From assembly GCA_016764855.1 (NCBI GenBank), contig JAESRB010000156.1:1-32028 (forward strand): a stretch of 32,028 nucleotides of DNA. The letters run 5' to 3'. The notes below the pieces were generated by a model that did no database searches, was not told the origin of the DNA, and saw only the letters and a program-made list of their open reading frames with translations. Made by a program: the position numbers and the translations under genes. This stretch comes from Emcibacter sp. (GTDB lineage: Bacteria > Pseudomonadota > Alphaproteobacteria > Sphingomonadales > Emcibacteraceae). Positions 25,624 through 32,028 of the stretch are shown piece after piece; positions within the stretch are counted from its first letter, which is position 1; each line of letters opens with the position of its first letter.

Positions 25624-25643
25624 ATTTCTGCTTTCCTAAAATC

Positions 25644-25662
25644 TGGCGTAAGTTTGGCGTAA
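25644..25662. repeat. Tandem TGGCGTAA repeat upstream of aroC
   Basis: Two identical 8-base copies (TGGCGTAA; TTACGCCA on the aroC strand) start eleven bases apart, about one helical turn. They end about 20 bases before the aroC ATG. A regulator binding site is possible, as is a chance slippage duplication. Confidence 0.4.
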
Positions 25663-25724
25663 AATACGGACTTAAAAATACTAACTAAAAAAGAATTCTG
25701 CCCGTAAATATTTTGGATGTCGCC

Positions 25725-26537
25725 TTATACGAGGCTAATATCCGGGACATCTTCCCGTTTCATACCCATAACATTATAGCCACTGTCCACATGATGGATT
25801 TCACCGGTCACGCCACTGGAAAGGTCGCTGAGCAGGTAAACGCCGCTGTTTCCAACCTCATCTGTTGTGACATTCCGGCCAAGAGGCGAATTCAGCTCAT
25901 TCCATTTCAGGATATAGCGAAAATCTCCGATACCTGCCGCGGCCAATGTTTTAATGGGGCCAGCAGAAATGCTGTTGACGCGAATATTCTTTGGTCCGAG
26001 ATCACGGGCCAGATATTTAACGCTGGCTTCTAATGCTGCTTTGGCGACGCCCATGACATTATAATGAGGAATCACTTTTTCCGCACCGTAATAGCTGAGG
26101 GTGATCATGCTACCACCATCTGTCATAAGTTTTTCCGCACGTTGGGCCAATGCGGTGAAAGAATAGCAGGAGATATTCAGGCTCATGGCGAAATTCTCCG
26201 GCGTAGTATCCACATAACGGCCGGTCAGTTCGGCTTTGTCGGAATAGGCTATGGCATGGACCAGAAAGTCGATCTTTCCCCAGCGTTTTTCCAATTCTTT
26301 AAATACCGCATCAATAGAGTCGCTGTCCGTCACATCACAGGGCAGGATAATATCGGACCCTATGGACTCTGCGAGAGGACGTACGCGTTTTTCCAGAGCA
26401 TCCCCCTGATAAGTGAAAGCAATTTCCGCGCCGTGTTCAGCGGCTTTGCTGGCAATACCCCACGCGATGGAGCGGTTATTGGCAACACCCATGATAATGC
26501 CGCGTTTTCCGGCAAGAAGGCCATTATTTTTTGTCAT
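25725..26537 (-). CDS. fabI: Enoyl-[acyl-carrier-protein] reductase (NADH)
   Basis: Reduces the trans-2 double bond in each cycle of type II fatty acid synthesis. The 270-residue short-chain dehydrogenase-like protein has the nucleotide motif GVANNRSIAWGIA near residue 17 and the FabI active site Tyr149, Tyr159 and Lys166 (YYGAEKVIPHYNVMGVAKA), with exactly the Tyr-x9-Tyr-x6-Lys spacing of E. coli FabI. The ORF track starts at 26609. AAAGGA seven bases before the ATG at 26537 defines the real start, MTKNNGLLAGKRG. A plausible promoter overlaps the end of yihY. It would be the target of triclosan-type inhibitors. Confidence 0.96.
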   Translation of the reverse strand: MTKNNGLLAGKRGIIMGVANNRSIAWGIASKAAEHGAEIAFTYQGDALEKRVRPLAESIGSDIILPCDVTDSDSIDAVFKELEKRWGKIDFLVHAIAYSDKAELTGRYVDTTPENFAMSLNISCYSFTALAQRAEKLMTDGGSMITLSYYGAEKVIPHYNVMGVAKAALEASVKYLARDLGPKNIRVNSISAGPIKTLAAAGIGDFRYILKWNELNSPLGRNVTTDEVGNSGVYLLSDLSSGVTGEIHHVDSGYNVMGMKREDVPDISLV

Positions 26538-26598
26538 TTTTATTCCTTTGAGATTTTTTCTCATTCTTTGGTGTAGGTGACGTTTGACATAAGGCTCA

Positions 26599-26626
26599 AT
26601 ACTACACATTTTTGTATTTTATTCAA
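26599..26626 (-). promoter_or_regulatory. Possible fabI promoter overlapping the yihY stop codon
   Basis: On the reverse strand TTGAAT (plus 26621-26626), 16 bases and TAGTAT (plus 26599-26604) match sigma-70 hexamers at four of six positions each. It would give a leader of about 55 bases before the fabI ATG. Confidence 0.35.
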
Positions 26627-27486
26627 TCAGTGCCCGTATTTTTTACATTATTTTTTGATCTTTGGTGATAGAGAGCAGCGTTAACTTCTGCGCCTAAAAT
26701 ATAGGAGGCTCCAATAAAATAAAATAACAATAATGTGATAATGGCCCCGGCTAAACTGCCGTAGGTGACATCATAATTGCCAAAATGCTTGAGGTAGATG
26801 GAAAAACCGTTGCCGACAATCATCCAGAGGATCAAAGAGGTGATAGCCCCTGCTACAACAGGTGTTCGGGCGTCTAGTTTGAGCGGTTTCAGTATAAAAT
26901 AAGACAGGCAGAGGGCACCAAAAATCAGACTTACACTGAGCGACAGGCGCACCAAATTCCAGATAAGCTTCCAATCTGCGTCCAGCGGGATGTAGCTGAT
27001 GAGGATTTCCCAGACCACCGGACCAAAGAGCAATATAGTCATACCGACGATAATACTGCTGGCAGACAGGATGACGAGAAGAAGCCCTTCGGCGCGGCGT
27101 CTGAGGTATGGTCTGCGACTTACGGTGCCAAAGGCCCGGACAATGGCCAGTCGGGCGGCGTCAATGGCGGATGATGACACCCATAACGCTCCCAGAATAC
27201 TAAAGGTCATGATGCTTTTGTCGGTGGTTTGGATCATTTTTTCAATGGGGTCTTGTAAGACCTTGACCACATCTTCAGGCATATGTTCAAACAATTGCTC
27301 CAAGGCCTGAATACCGGCATCGGATTGGCCAAAGAAACCGGCTAGGGAGACCAGGAAAATAATAAACGGAAAGAGAGCCAGCATGGCCAGGAAGGCTAGG
27401 TAGCCTGCCATTACCATGCCGTCATGCTTGATAAAGTTTTGGATAGCCTCCATAAAAAAGGCAAACTTTTGCAGTTTCTTTCTCAT
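26623..27486 (-). CDS. YihY/BrkB family inner-membrane protein
   Basis: The 287-residue protein has about six membrane helices. The typical YihY features are a start with HDGMVMAGYLAFLAMLALFPFI, then LPEDV-like MPEDVVKVLQDP near residue 70, ILGALWVSSSAIDAARLAI, and ITLLLFYFIGASYILGAEVNA near the end. The family was once annotated as ribonuclease BN, which was an error; the function remains unknown, though a transport role has been suggested. The start overlaps the stop of the DnaJ-like gene by four bases (ATGA), so translation is coupled. The basic C-terminal tail ends QRSKNNVKNTGTD. Confidence 0.9.
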   Translation of the reverse strand: MRKKLQKFAFFMEAIQNFIKHDGMVMAGYLAFLAMLALFPFIIFLVSLAGFFGQSDAGIQALEQLFEHMPEDVVKVLQDPIEKMIQTTDKSIMTFSILGALWVSSSAIDAARLAIVRAFGTVSRRPYLRRRAEGLLLVILSASSIIVGMTILLFGPVVWEILISYIPLDADWKLIWNLVRLSLSVSLIFGALCLSYFILKPLKLDARTPVVAGAITSLILWMIVGNGFSIYLKHFGNYDVTYGSLAGAIITLLLFYFIGASYILGAEVNAALYHQRSKNNVKNTGTD

Positions 27487-28364
27487 GTTATATGTGATCT
27501 GACATCCTGTTTTTTGTCTTTAGCCCATTTTTTGATAGCTTTTTCCAAATCTGCATCCGGTTCAGATGGTAGCATGATTTGAAGTTTGACATATTGATCG
27601 CCGCGGACTTTGGTTTTTGGGTCGGTTGCCCCTTTACTTTTCAAGCGCATGATCCGTCCTGAACTAGACCCCTTGGGGATGGTCATCGCCACGGTGCCGT
27701 CAATGGTCGGTATATTGACCTTTTCCCCCATTATGGCTTCTTCCAGCGTGATCGGTAAATCAAGATGAATATCGTTGCCCTCATTACGGTAAAAAGCATG
27801 TGGATTGATTAAAATTTCTATGAGGGCATCGCCAGCAGGCCCACCGCTCATCCCCAGTCCACCCTGTCCTTTAAGGCGGATTTTTTGGCCTTCACGAACA
27901 TTTTCCGGGATGGTGATGTTTAGAGTCTTGTTGTTTTCTAGAGTGAGGGTCTTCTTACCGCCCTTTATCGCTTCAAGAAAATCAACTCTGAGTCGATAGT
28001 TTTGGTCTTGTCCTTTTTGCTGCCGTTGTCGCCGTCCGCCAAACATGGATGCAAAAATCTCTTCCGGGTCAAAACCGTCACCAAATCGTCCAGAACCTCT
28101 CCCTGCGTGAGGATGGAATCCTCCGCCTGCGAAGCCTTTTTCTGAACCATCGGGGTTGATTTCTCCCCGGTCATATTTGGCCCGGAGGTCTTTATCTCGC
28201 AGCAATGCATAAGCCGCAGAAACTTCCTTGAAGCGATCTGCAATTTTTTCATCCCCTTTGTTGATGTCAGGATGTAGTTTTTTGGCTAATGTACGATAGG
28301 TTTTTTTTAATTCCGCATCGGTAGATGTTTTAGAAACACCTAATACGCTGTAAGGATCTTGCAT
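27483..28364 (-). CDS. DnaJ-class (CbpA-like) Hsp70 co-chaperone
   Basis: The 293-residue type B J-protein has an N-terminal J domain with HPD at 31-33, a Gly/Phe-rich linker (GFAGGGFHPHAGRGSGRFGDGF, about residues 78-99) and the two C-terminal beta-sandwich domains. There is no zinc-finger cysteine repeat, so it is CbpA-like and not the main DnaJ. It stimulates DnaK ATPase and hands over clients; CbpA also binds DNA, which is not predictable here. It starts 14 bases after the glycine-zipper lipoprotein gene and overlaps yihY, so the three probably share one message. No strong ribosome site is seen, consistent with coupling. Confidence 0.92.
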   Translation of the reverse strand: MQDPYSVLGVSKTSTDAELKKTYRTLAKKLHPDINKGDEKIADRFKEVSAAYALLRDKDLRAKYDRGEINPDGSEKGFAGGGFHPHAGRGSGRFGDGFDPEEIFASMFGGRRQRQQKGQDQNYRLRVDFLEAIKGGKKTLTLENNKTLNITIPENVREGQKIRLKGQGGLGMSGGPAGDALIEILINPHAFYRNEGNDIHLDLPITLEEAIMGEKVNIPTIDGTVAMTIPKGSSSGRIMRLKSKGATDPKTKVRGDQYVKLQIMLPSEPDADLEKAIKKWAKDKKQDVRSHIT

Positions 28365-28378
28365 AATGTTATTTCAAC

Positions 28379-28876
28379 TCATTGATTGGCGATTTTCCAG
28401 GTTCCGTCTGGCTGGCGGCAGGCCGTACCGTATGCGGTTTCGGTTTTTCCACCAACGGTTACCGTTTGTTGGTACTCCCGGCAATATTTGTCTGTCTTAT
28501 TGGTATAGGCGGGTTGTGGTGTGATTGTGCCGGAATTCCCGCTGTCGGGATTATGCCAGGTTGATGTCTGGCCGGATTTGGTACTTTCCAGAGAATATTG
28601 CGTTCTCTGCTGCATGGCTAATCTGTCTGCCCGGTCAAGAGATCGTCCAATTTCCCGGCCGATATAGGCCCCGGCCAGGGTTCCGGCGGCCACGGCAATA
28701 ACCTTGCCCGTTCCGCCGCCTTTGCCGCCAATGGCCGATCCGATAACCGCTCCACCTATTGCGCCGAGCAGGGTGCCGCTTTCCTCCTTGGTACAGGAAA
28801 CCAACGGTAAGGAAACCGCGACTATTAACGATGCGGTTATCAATGCCTTAGGCAGGTTTTTTGTGGAAATTAGCAT
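28379..28876 (-). CDS. Glycine-zipper (17-kDa antigen/RT0821-like) outer membrane lipoprotein
   Basis: The 165-residue lipoprotein has a signal peptide ending in LVSC (Cys28). It is followed by a glycine-zipper hairpin (GTLLGAIGGAVIGSAIGG, then VAAGTLAGAYIGREIGR) and a C-terminal domain with YCREYQQTVTVGGKTETAYG and ACRQPDGTWKI, the usual end of the 17-kDa surface antigen family. Such proteins insert into the outer membrane; the role is structural or unknown. The ORF track start (28933) is replaced by ATG 28876, which has AAAGGA six bases upstream. A TATAAT lies about 60 bases before it with no clear -35. It is the first gene of the series with dnaJ-like and yihY. Confidence 0.88.
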   Translation of the reverse strand: MLISTKNLPKALITASLIVAVSLPLVSCTKEESGTLLGAIGGAVIGSAIGGKGGGTGKVIAVAAGTLAGAYIGREIGRSLDRADRLAMQQRTQYSLESTKSGQTSTWHNPDSGNSGTITPQPAYTNKTDKYCREYQQTVTVGGKTETAYGTACRQPDGTWKIANQ

Positions 28877-29000
28877 ATAAATTCCTTTCGATTCAATAGA
28901 TTGTATTCTCGAGCAATTGATATTATATATCATTTAAATTCAAATTACATATTCTAATGATGAATTTGGCAAGTTTATAATAAAATTCAAGGGCCGTAGC

Positions 29001-29576
29001 GTGAAAAATCCAATTGAATTGTTTAAAGAATGGTTTGAAAAGGCCAATGAAGCAGAGGAGCTTGCAGAAGCAGTGGCTCTTGCGACGGCTGACGGGCAAG
29101 GGCGGCCATCGGTACGGATGGTGCTTTTGAAGGGCGTGGATGACAAAGGTTTCACTTTCTATACTAATCTGGAAAGTCGGAAAGGCAGTGAACTTGCCGA
29201 AAATCCTTTCGCATCCCTTTGTTTTCATTGGAAATCACAAAAGCGTCAGGTTCGGGTCGAAGGTCGCGTTGTACCGGTTAGCGATGCGGAGGCGGATGCT
29301 TATTTTGCCAGCCGTGCCAGAGACAGTCAGATCGGGGCTTGGGCTTCGAAACAAAGTCGTCCGATGGTTGGCTTGTTTGAATTTGAGGCGGCAATTGCCA
29401 AATATGCGGCTAAATACGCGTTTGGTGAGGTTCCGCGACCAGCCTATTGGTCTGGTTTTCGTATAGAAACAGCGCGTATTGAATTTTGGGAAGATCGGAA
29501 ATTTCGTTTGCATATGAGGCATGTCTATGAAAAGAACGACAAAGGAGACTGGGTGAAAAAGGAACTTTACCCATGA
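29001..29576 (+). CDS. pdxH: Pyridoxamine/pyridoxine 5'-phosphate oxidase
   Basis: FMN-dependent oxidase that makes pyridoxal 5'-phosphate. The 191-residue protein has [21 protein letters not shown] near residue 37 (FMN and substrate contacts), [27 protein letters not shown], and [15 protein letters not shown]. The C-terminal PdxH domain has [17 protein letters not shown] in the place of the usual RLHDR-type motif, so the substrate-contact Arg is kept. The start is GTG with AAGGG eight bases upstream; an in-frame stop blocks extension. It is slightly shorter than the E. coli enzyme because the N-terminal arm is short. It overlaps the next gene by ATGA. Confidence 0.94.
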   Translation: MKNPIELFKEWFEKANEAEELAEAVALATADGQGRPSVRMVLLKGVDDKGFTFYTNLESRKGSELAENPFASLCFHWKSQKRQVRVEGRVVPVSDAEADAYFASRARDSQIGAWASKQSRPMVGLFEFEAAIAKYAAKYAFGEVPRPAYWSGFRIETARIEFWEDRKFRLHMRHVYEKNDKGDWVKKELYP

Positions 29577-30502
29577 TTCCCGGATTGAAGAAGAAATCGG
29601 AGGAAGTATCTGCTTCCCGACTTATGGTTCGGGCGGCAAATGCCGCGGTTGTTGTTGCCTTTACGTTGATTTTGATAAAAACCTGGGCTTATAATATCAG
29701 TGGTTCGGTATCCATGTTGGGGTCTTTAATGGATTCCCTGATGGATATCCTGGCCTCTTTAATTAATCTGGTGGCTGTTCGCTTTGCGGTGGTTCCAGCG
29801 GATAATGATCATCGTTTTGGTCATGGTAAGGCCGAGGCTATTGCCGGACTTGTTCAGGCGATGGTTATCTGTCTGTCAGCTCTGTTTCTTTTGGTCGAGG
29901 CCGGACGCAAGTTGATAAACCCGGAACCCATATTACAAGTCGATATGAGCATACTTGTACTGGTTATCTCTATTATATTAACGGTGATGTTGGTTGCTTA
30001 TCAGCGATATGTGATCAAAAAGACCGGCTCCGTCGCCATTTCGGCAGATCATGTGCATTATTCCGGTGATATCCTGATGAATTTCGGAGTGATATTGGCA
30101 TTGTTTTTAAGTGGTTATCTACAATATTACTATGCCGATCCGGTGATCGGTTTACTGGTTGCAGCGTACCTCATTTATAATGTGAAGAAGATTGCACGGG
30201 ATTCCATTGATATGCTCATGGACCGGGAAATGGAGGAGGACGAGAAGACAAAAATTCTCGATATTATCCGCAAACATCCACAAGTCCGTGGCGTGCATGA
30301 TATAAAAACCCGGAAATCAGGATTGAATATATTCATTCAGTTTCATTTGGAGATGGACGGCAATATTAGTTTAAGTGACGCGCATAAGATTTCCGATGGG
30401 GTTGAACTTGAAATAATAGCAGAATTCCCACATGCAGAAGTCCTGATTCATGCCGATCCAGAAGGCTACGTTGAAAAAATTTCTTTTTCCGAAAAAGGCT
30501 AA
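29573..30502 (+). CDS. Cation diffusion facilitator (FieF/YiiP-like Zn/Fe exporter)
   Basis: Proton-driven exporter of divalent metals in the inner membrane. The 309-residue protein has six helices. The transport site is intact: Asp54 and Asp58 (LMDSLMD) in helix 2, and His162 and Asp166 (HYSGD) in helix 5, matching the DxxxD and HxxxD pattern of E. coli Fie[13 protein letters not shown] at residue 81 is a family landmark. The C-terminal cytoplasmic dimer domain ([16 protein letters not shown] onward) carries additional His residues for regulatory metal. The ATG overlaps the pdxH stop codon, so the genes are co-translated although functionally unrelated. An ArsC-like remnant begins three bases after the stop. 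Confidence 0.92.
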   Translation: MIPGLKKKSEEVSASRLMVRAANAAVVVAFTLILIKTWAYNISGSVSMLGSLMDSLMDILASLINLVAVRFAVVPADNDHRFGHGKAEAIAGLVQAMVICLSALFLLVEAGRKLINPEPILQVDMSILVLVISIILTVMLVAYQRYVIKKTGSVAISADHVHYSGDILMNFGVILALFLSGYLQYYYADPVIGLLVAAYLIYNVKKIARDSIDMLMDREMEEDEKTKILDIIRKHPQVRGVHDIKTRKSGLNIFIQFHLEMDGNISLSDAHKISDGVELEIIAEFPHAEVLIHADPEGYVEKISFSEKG

Positions 30503-30505
30503 TAT

Positions 30506-30565
30506 ATGATCATTCTATATGGCATTAAAAATTGTGATTATATATTGTTAAAGCTTTATTATTAA
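30506..30565 (+). pseudogene. Remnant (N-terminus only) of an ArsC/Spx-family reductase gene
   Basis: Three bases after the cation exporter stop, an ATG with AAGG seven bases upstream opens a 19-codon frame reading MIILYGIKNCDYILLKLYY. The first eleven residues match the hallmark start of ArsC-family (YffB/Spx-like) thioredoxin-fold proteins, LYGIKNCD followed normally by TVKKA. Similarity stops at once after the Cys-Asp, and no continuation is found in any frame downstream. It looks like the 5' stump of a third gene in the pdxH-exporter operon, cut by a deletion or insertion at about 30539. The match is short, so chance cannot be excluded. Confidence 0.55.
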
Positions 30566-30741
30566 GTGAAGGAAAGTAGCCATTTAGGGCGTAAGTTCAA
30601 CGAATTTTTTGAGAATACCGAAGCAAGGTCATTAGCTTGTGTTGAAATAGTTCTTATTTTCTTAGTTCTGAAATTAAGTTTAGGATAACCAATTGGCCAT
30701 TAGATCTATCTATTGGCTGGTTGGGGGATGATAATAAGGTA

Positions 30742-30762
30742 ATTGACGTGAAGCTCGTCAAT
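30742..30762. repeat. Operator-like dyad ATTGACG-N7-CGTCAAT
   Basis: Seven-base perfect inverted arms flank TGAAGCT. The left arm contains the -35 hexamer of the promoter and the right arm lies in its spacer, the position of a repressor operator. Confidence 0.5.
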
Positions 30763-30771
30763 ATTTATACT
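30743..30771 (+). promoter_or_regulatory. Sigma-70-type promoter of the TolC-like gene
   Basis: TTGACG (30743-30748), a 17-base spacer and TATACT (30766-30771) closely match the consensus. Transcription would start near 30778, leaving a 58-base leader before the ATG at 30836. Confidence 0.6.
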
Positions 30772-30835
30772 TGCATCTCCGGGGTATTATACAATTTCGT
30801 AGAGTGTTTCCTGGAAGAATACAGGTAGAGTGAAA

Positions 30836-32028
30836 ATGAGGATACAGAATTGGGGGGTGCGATATGGTATGGTCGCATGTTTTCTTTTAAATTCATTGTC
30901 GTTGAATGCATATGGGGAAGTGAATGGGATAGAGGCCCGTACACATCTAAAATCTATCATTTCTGTTTATGAGTCCGTTCCGGCTTACACGCAGGTCTTT
31001 AAGGAAAATATTCAGGCTGCTGTAACCAACCATCCGCGCACTGCTGCGGCCATAGCACTTCGTGACAGTTTTCGTTACCGTCAGAGGGAGGCAGAGGCGG
31101 GTTTTTACCCAACCTTAGATATCGGGGTTTCAGGCCGTTACCGCATGTTTGATAGTTTTGAGGACCGGTTTGATAATATTACCGAAAGAAGCCGACGGAA
31201 CAGGTCGGCCAACGCTACTCTGACCGGGCGAACATTGCTTTACGATGCGGGAAGAACCTCAAGCCTTGTTGCCAGTGCGAAGCATTCTTTTACAGCCGCA
31301 CATGAAGAGTATGGCATGACGGTATCCTCAATTGCTTTGACAGCAATTGAGATTCATTTCCGGGTAGTCTTTCAACGTATGCGACAGAAGATGCATCAAA
31401 ATATTATTGATGACTACCGAGAGACGCTTGAGAAGGTTAGGTCGCGCTTTGACAGTGGCCGTGGCCCTGGGCGTGATGTGGTCCTTCTCGAGGCACGTCT
31501 GGCGCTAGCGGAAGCTGATTTTTTATTGGCAAGGAGAGATTTAGAGGAAACCGTCATTCAATATGAGGAGAATTACGGGTTTCCTCCCGCGAATTTGAAG
31601 CGACCGGAAATTATATTGAGCATTCCAGAGACCTTAGGCGATGCCATGGAACTAGGCTTTCTGAATAGTCCGTCACTCAGCATTTCTAATTCTATGATGA
31701 TGGCATCCAAAGAAGATATGGTGGCGGAAAAGGCTGGATTATTGCCGCAGCTTTCTATGGAACTTGCTGCAACTAAATATGACCTTGATCGGGGCAATGG
31801 TGATTATGAGGTTACAGCTCGTCTGGTGATGAATTATAATCTCTATAGTGGTGGTGTCACAAAGGCACGTATCTCTAGAACACGCGCAGAATATGAACGG
31901 GCTCGTCATGAAGAGGCGGTGGCGCACCGCAGGGTCACCCGCGAGATAAAAGTTTCCTATCAGAATATAGGTTTTCAAGACGGTCGGGTTTGTGCCTTGA
32001 AAAAAGCAACCGTGGCCAGCAAGCGTAA
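30836..32028 (+). CDS. TolC-family outer membrane efflux/type I secretion protein, 3' end beyond window
   Basis: This open frame is absent from the ORF track because it has no stop in the window; 397 codons are visible. A signal peptide (MRIQNWGVRYGMVACFLLNS and on to LNAYG) is followed by TolC-type repeats: FKENIQAAVTNHPRTAAA near residue 57, AGFYPTLDIGVSGRYRMFD near 90, LYDAGRTSSLVASA near 132, RFDSGRGPGRDVVLLEARLALAEA near 200, and in the second half GLLPQLSMELAATKYD with LVMNYNLYSGGVTKARI. TolC proteins form the outer membrane channel of efflux pumps and type I exporters. The spelling is nearest to AggA/LapE-like secretion channels, so a type I ABC exporter or adhesin may lie downstream. 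GAG five bases before the ATG is the ribosome site. Confidence 0.87.
   Translation, partial: MRIQNWGVRYGMVACFLLNSLSLNAYGEVNGIEARTHLKSIISVYESVPAYTQVFKENIQAAVTNHPRTAAAIALRDSFRYRQREAEAGFYPTLDIGVSGRYRMFDSFEDRFDNITERSRRNRSANATLTGRTLLYDAGRTSSLVASAKHSFTAAHEEYGMTVSSIALTAIEIHFRVVFQRMRQKMHQNIIDDYRETLEKVRSRFDSGRGPGRDVVLLEARLALAEADFLLARRDLEETVIQYEENYGFPPANLKRPEIILSIPETLGDAMELGFLNSPSLSISNSMMMASKEDMVAEKAGLLPQLSMELAATKYDLDRGNGDYEVTARLVMNYNLYSGGVTKARISRTRAEYERARHEEAVAHRRVTREIKVSYQNIGFQDGRVCALKKATVASKR

Larger units (their letters stand above)
30566..30835. other. Intergenic region with a possible junction and the TolC-like gene promoter
   Basis: No supported gene lies here. A GTG frame of 40 codons (30566-30688) has no ribosome site and no recognisable similarity. 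AT-rich DNA of unknown origin follows the ArsC stump. The right part holds the promoter and dyad annotated separately. No complete insertion-sequence ends were found. Confidence 0.6.

Noticed and set aside
26064-26576. 170-residue plus-strand ORF
   Set aside because: Antisense shadow of fabI, whose active-site residues are complete on the other strand.
30566-30688. 40-codon GTG frame with a hydrophobic end, right after the ArsC stump
   Set aside because: No ribosome site, no similarity, and its start directly follows a stop in AT-rich DNA; likely chance.
30557-30740. Possible short mobile element with TTATTAT ends between the ArsC stump and the TolC-like promoter
   Set aside because: The matching ends are only seven AT-only bases, there is no target duplication that I can see, and such matches are expected by chance here.
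1-32028. tRNA genes, CRISPR arrays, prophage or toxin-antitoxin and defence systems
   Set aside because: I looked for tRNA T-loop patterns, regular repeats, integrases and paired small genes on both strands and found none that I could support.

Overview
The window is ordinary chromosomal DNA from an alphaproteobacterium, moderate in GC and gene-dense. DUF2842 and DUF1134, two families largely restricted to that class, point there. So do the xseB-ispA-dxs-tlyA-rlmD run and the pair of a roughly 600-residue acyl-CoA dehydrogenase and an acyl-CoA ligase. The order cannot be fixed from the sequence alone. I see no tRNA, rRNA, CRISPR array, prophage or intact insertion sequence.

Region 1 (1-4882): the stress-kinase pair prkA (yeaG) and yeaH (cut by the left edge) runs leftward. 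Diverging from it, across a 399-base regulatory gap, are a GntP-type permease and a TrpD2/YbiB-like protein with no bases between them. Region 2 (4923-8310): a MATE exporter gene is broken by a one-base frameshift. An unknown 191-residue gene and the peroxide-stress gene yaaA diverge from a promoter region rich in dyads. A decayed small secreted-protein gene follows. Region 3 (8311-13902): a TauE/SafE-type permease converges on a seven-gene leftward operon: Sua5-type threonylcarbamoyl-AMP synthase, FAD-linked D-2-hydroxyacid dehydrogenase, alpha/beta hydrolase, Nudix hydrolase, a 55-residue membrane protein absent from the ORF track, DUF2842 and the lipoprotein DUF1134.

Region 4 (14070-23774): rightward genes for acyl-CoA oxidation (dehydrogenase plus ligase), a histone-deacetylase-like hydrolase, then xseB, ispA, dxs, tlyA and an RlmD-type RNA methyltransferase. 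Dxs and IspA are the entry enzyme and a prenyl-chain synthase of isoprenoid synthesis. TlyA and the RlmD-like enzyme are rRNA modifiers. Region 5 (24020-28876): an unknown 157-residue gene converges on a leftward series of glycine-zipper lipoprotein, DnaJ-like chaperone, YihY membrane protein, fabI and aroC. Region 6 (29001-32028): pdxH and a FieF-like cation exporter overlap by four bases. A remnant of an ArsC/Spx-family gene follows, then a well-formed promoter with an embedded dyad, and a TolC-family outer membrane protein that runs off the right edge.

I found no clear new multi-gene system. The points most worth a second look are three damaged genes (MATE, small secreted protein, ArsC remnant), the dyad-rich yaaA divergent promoter, and two unrecognised proteins.
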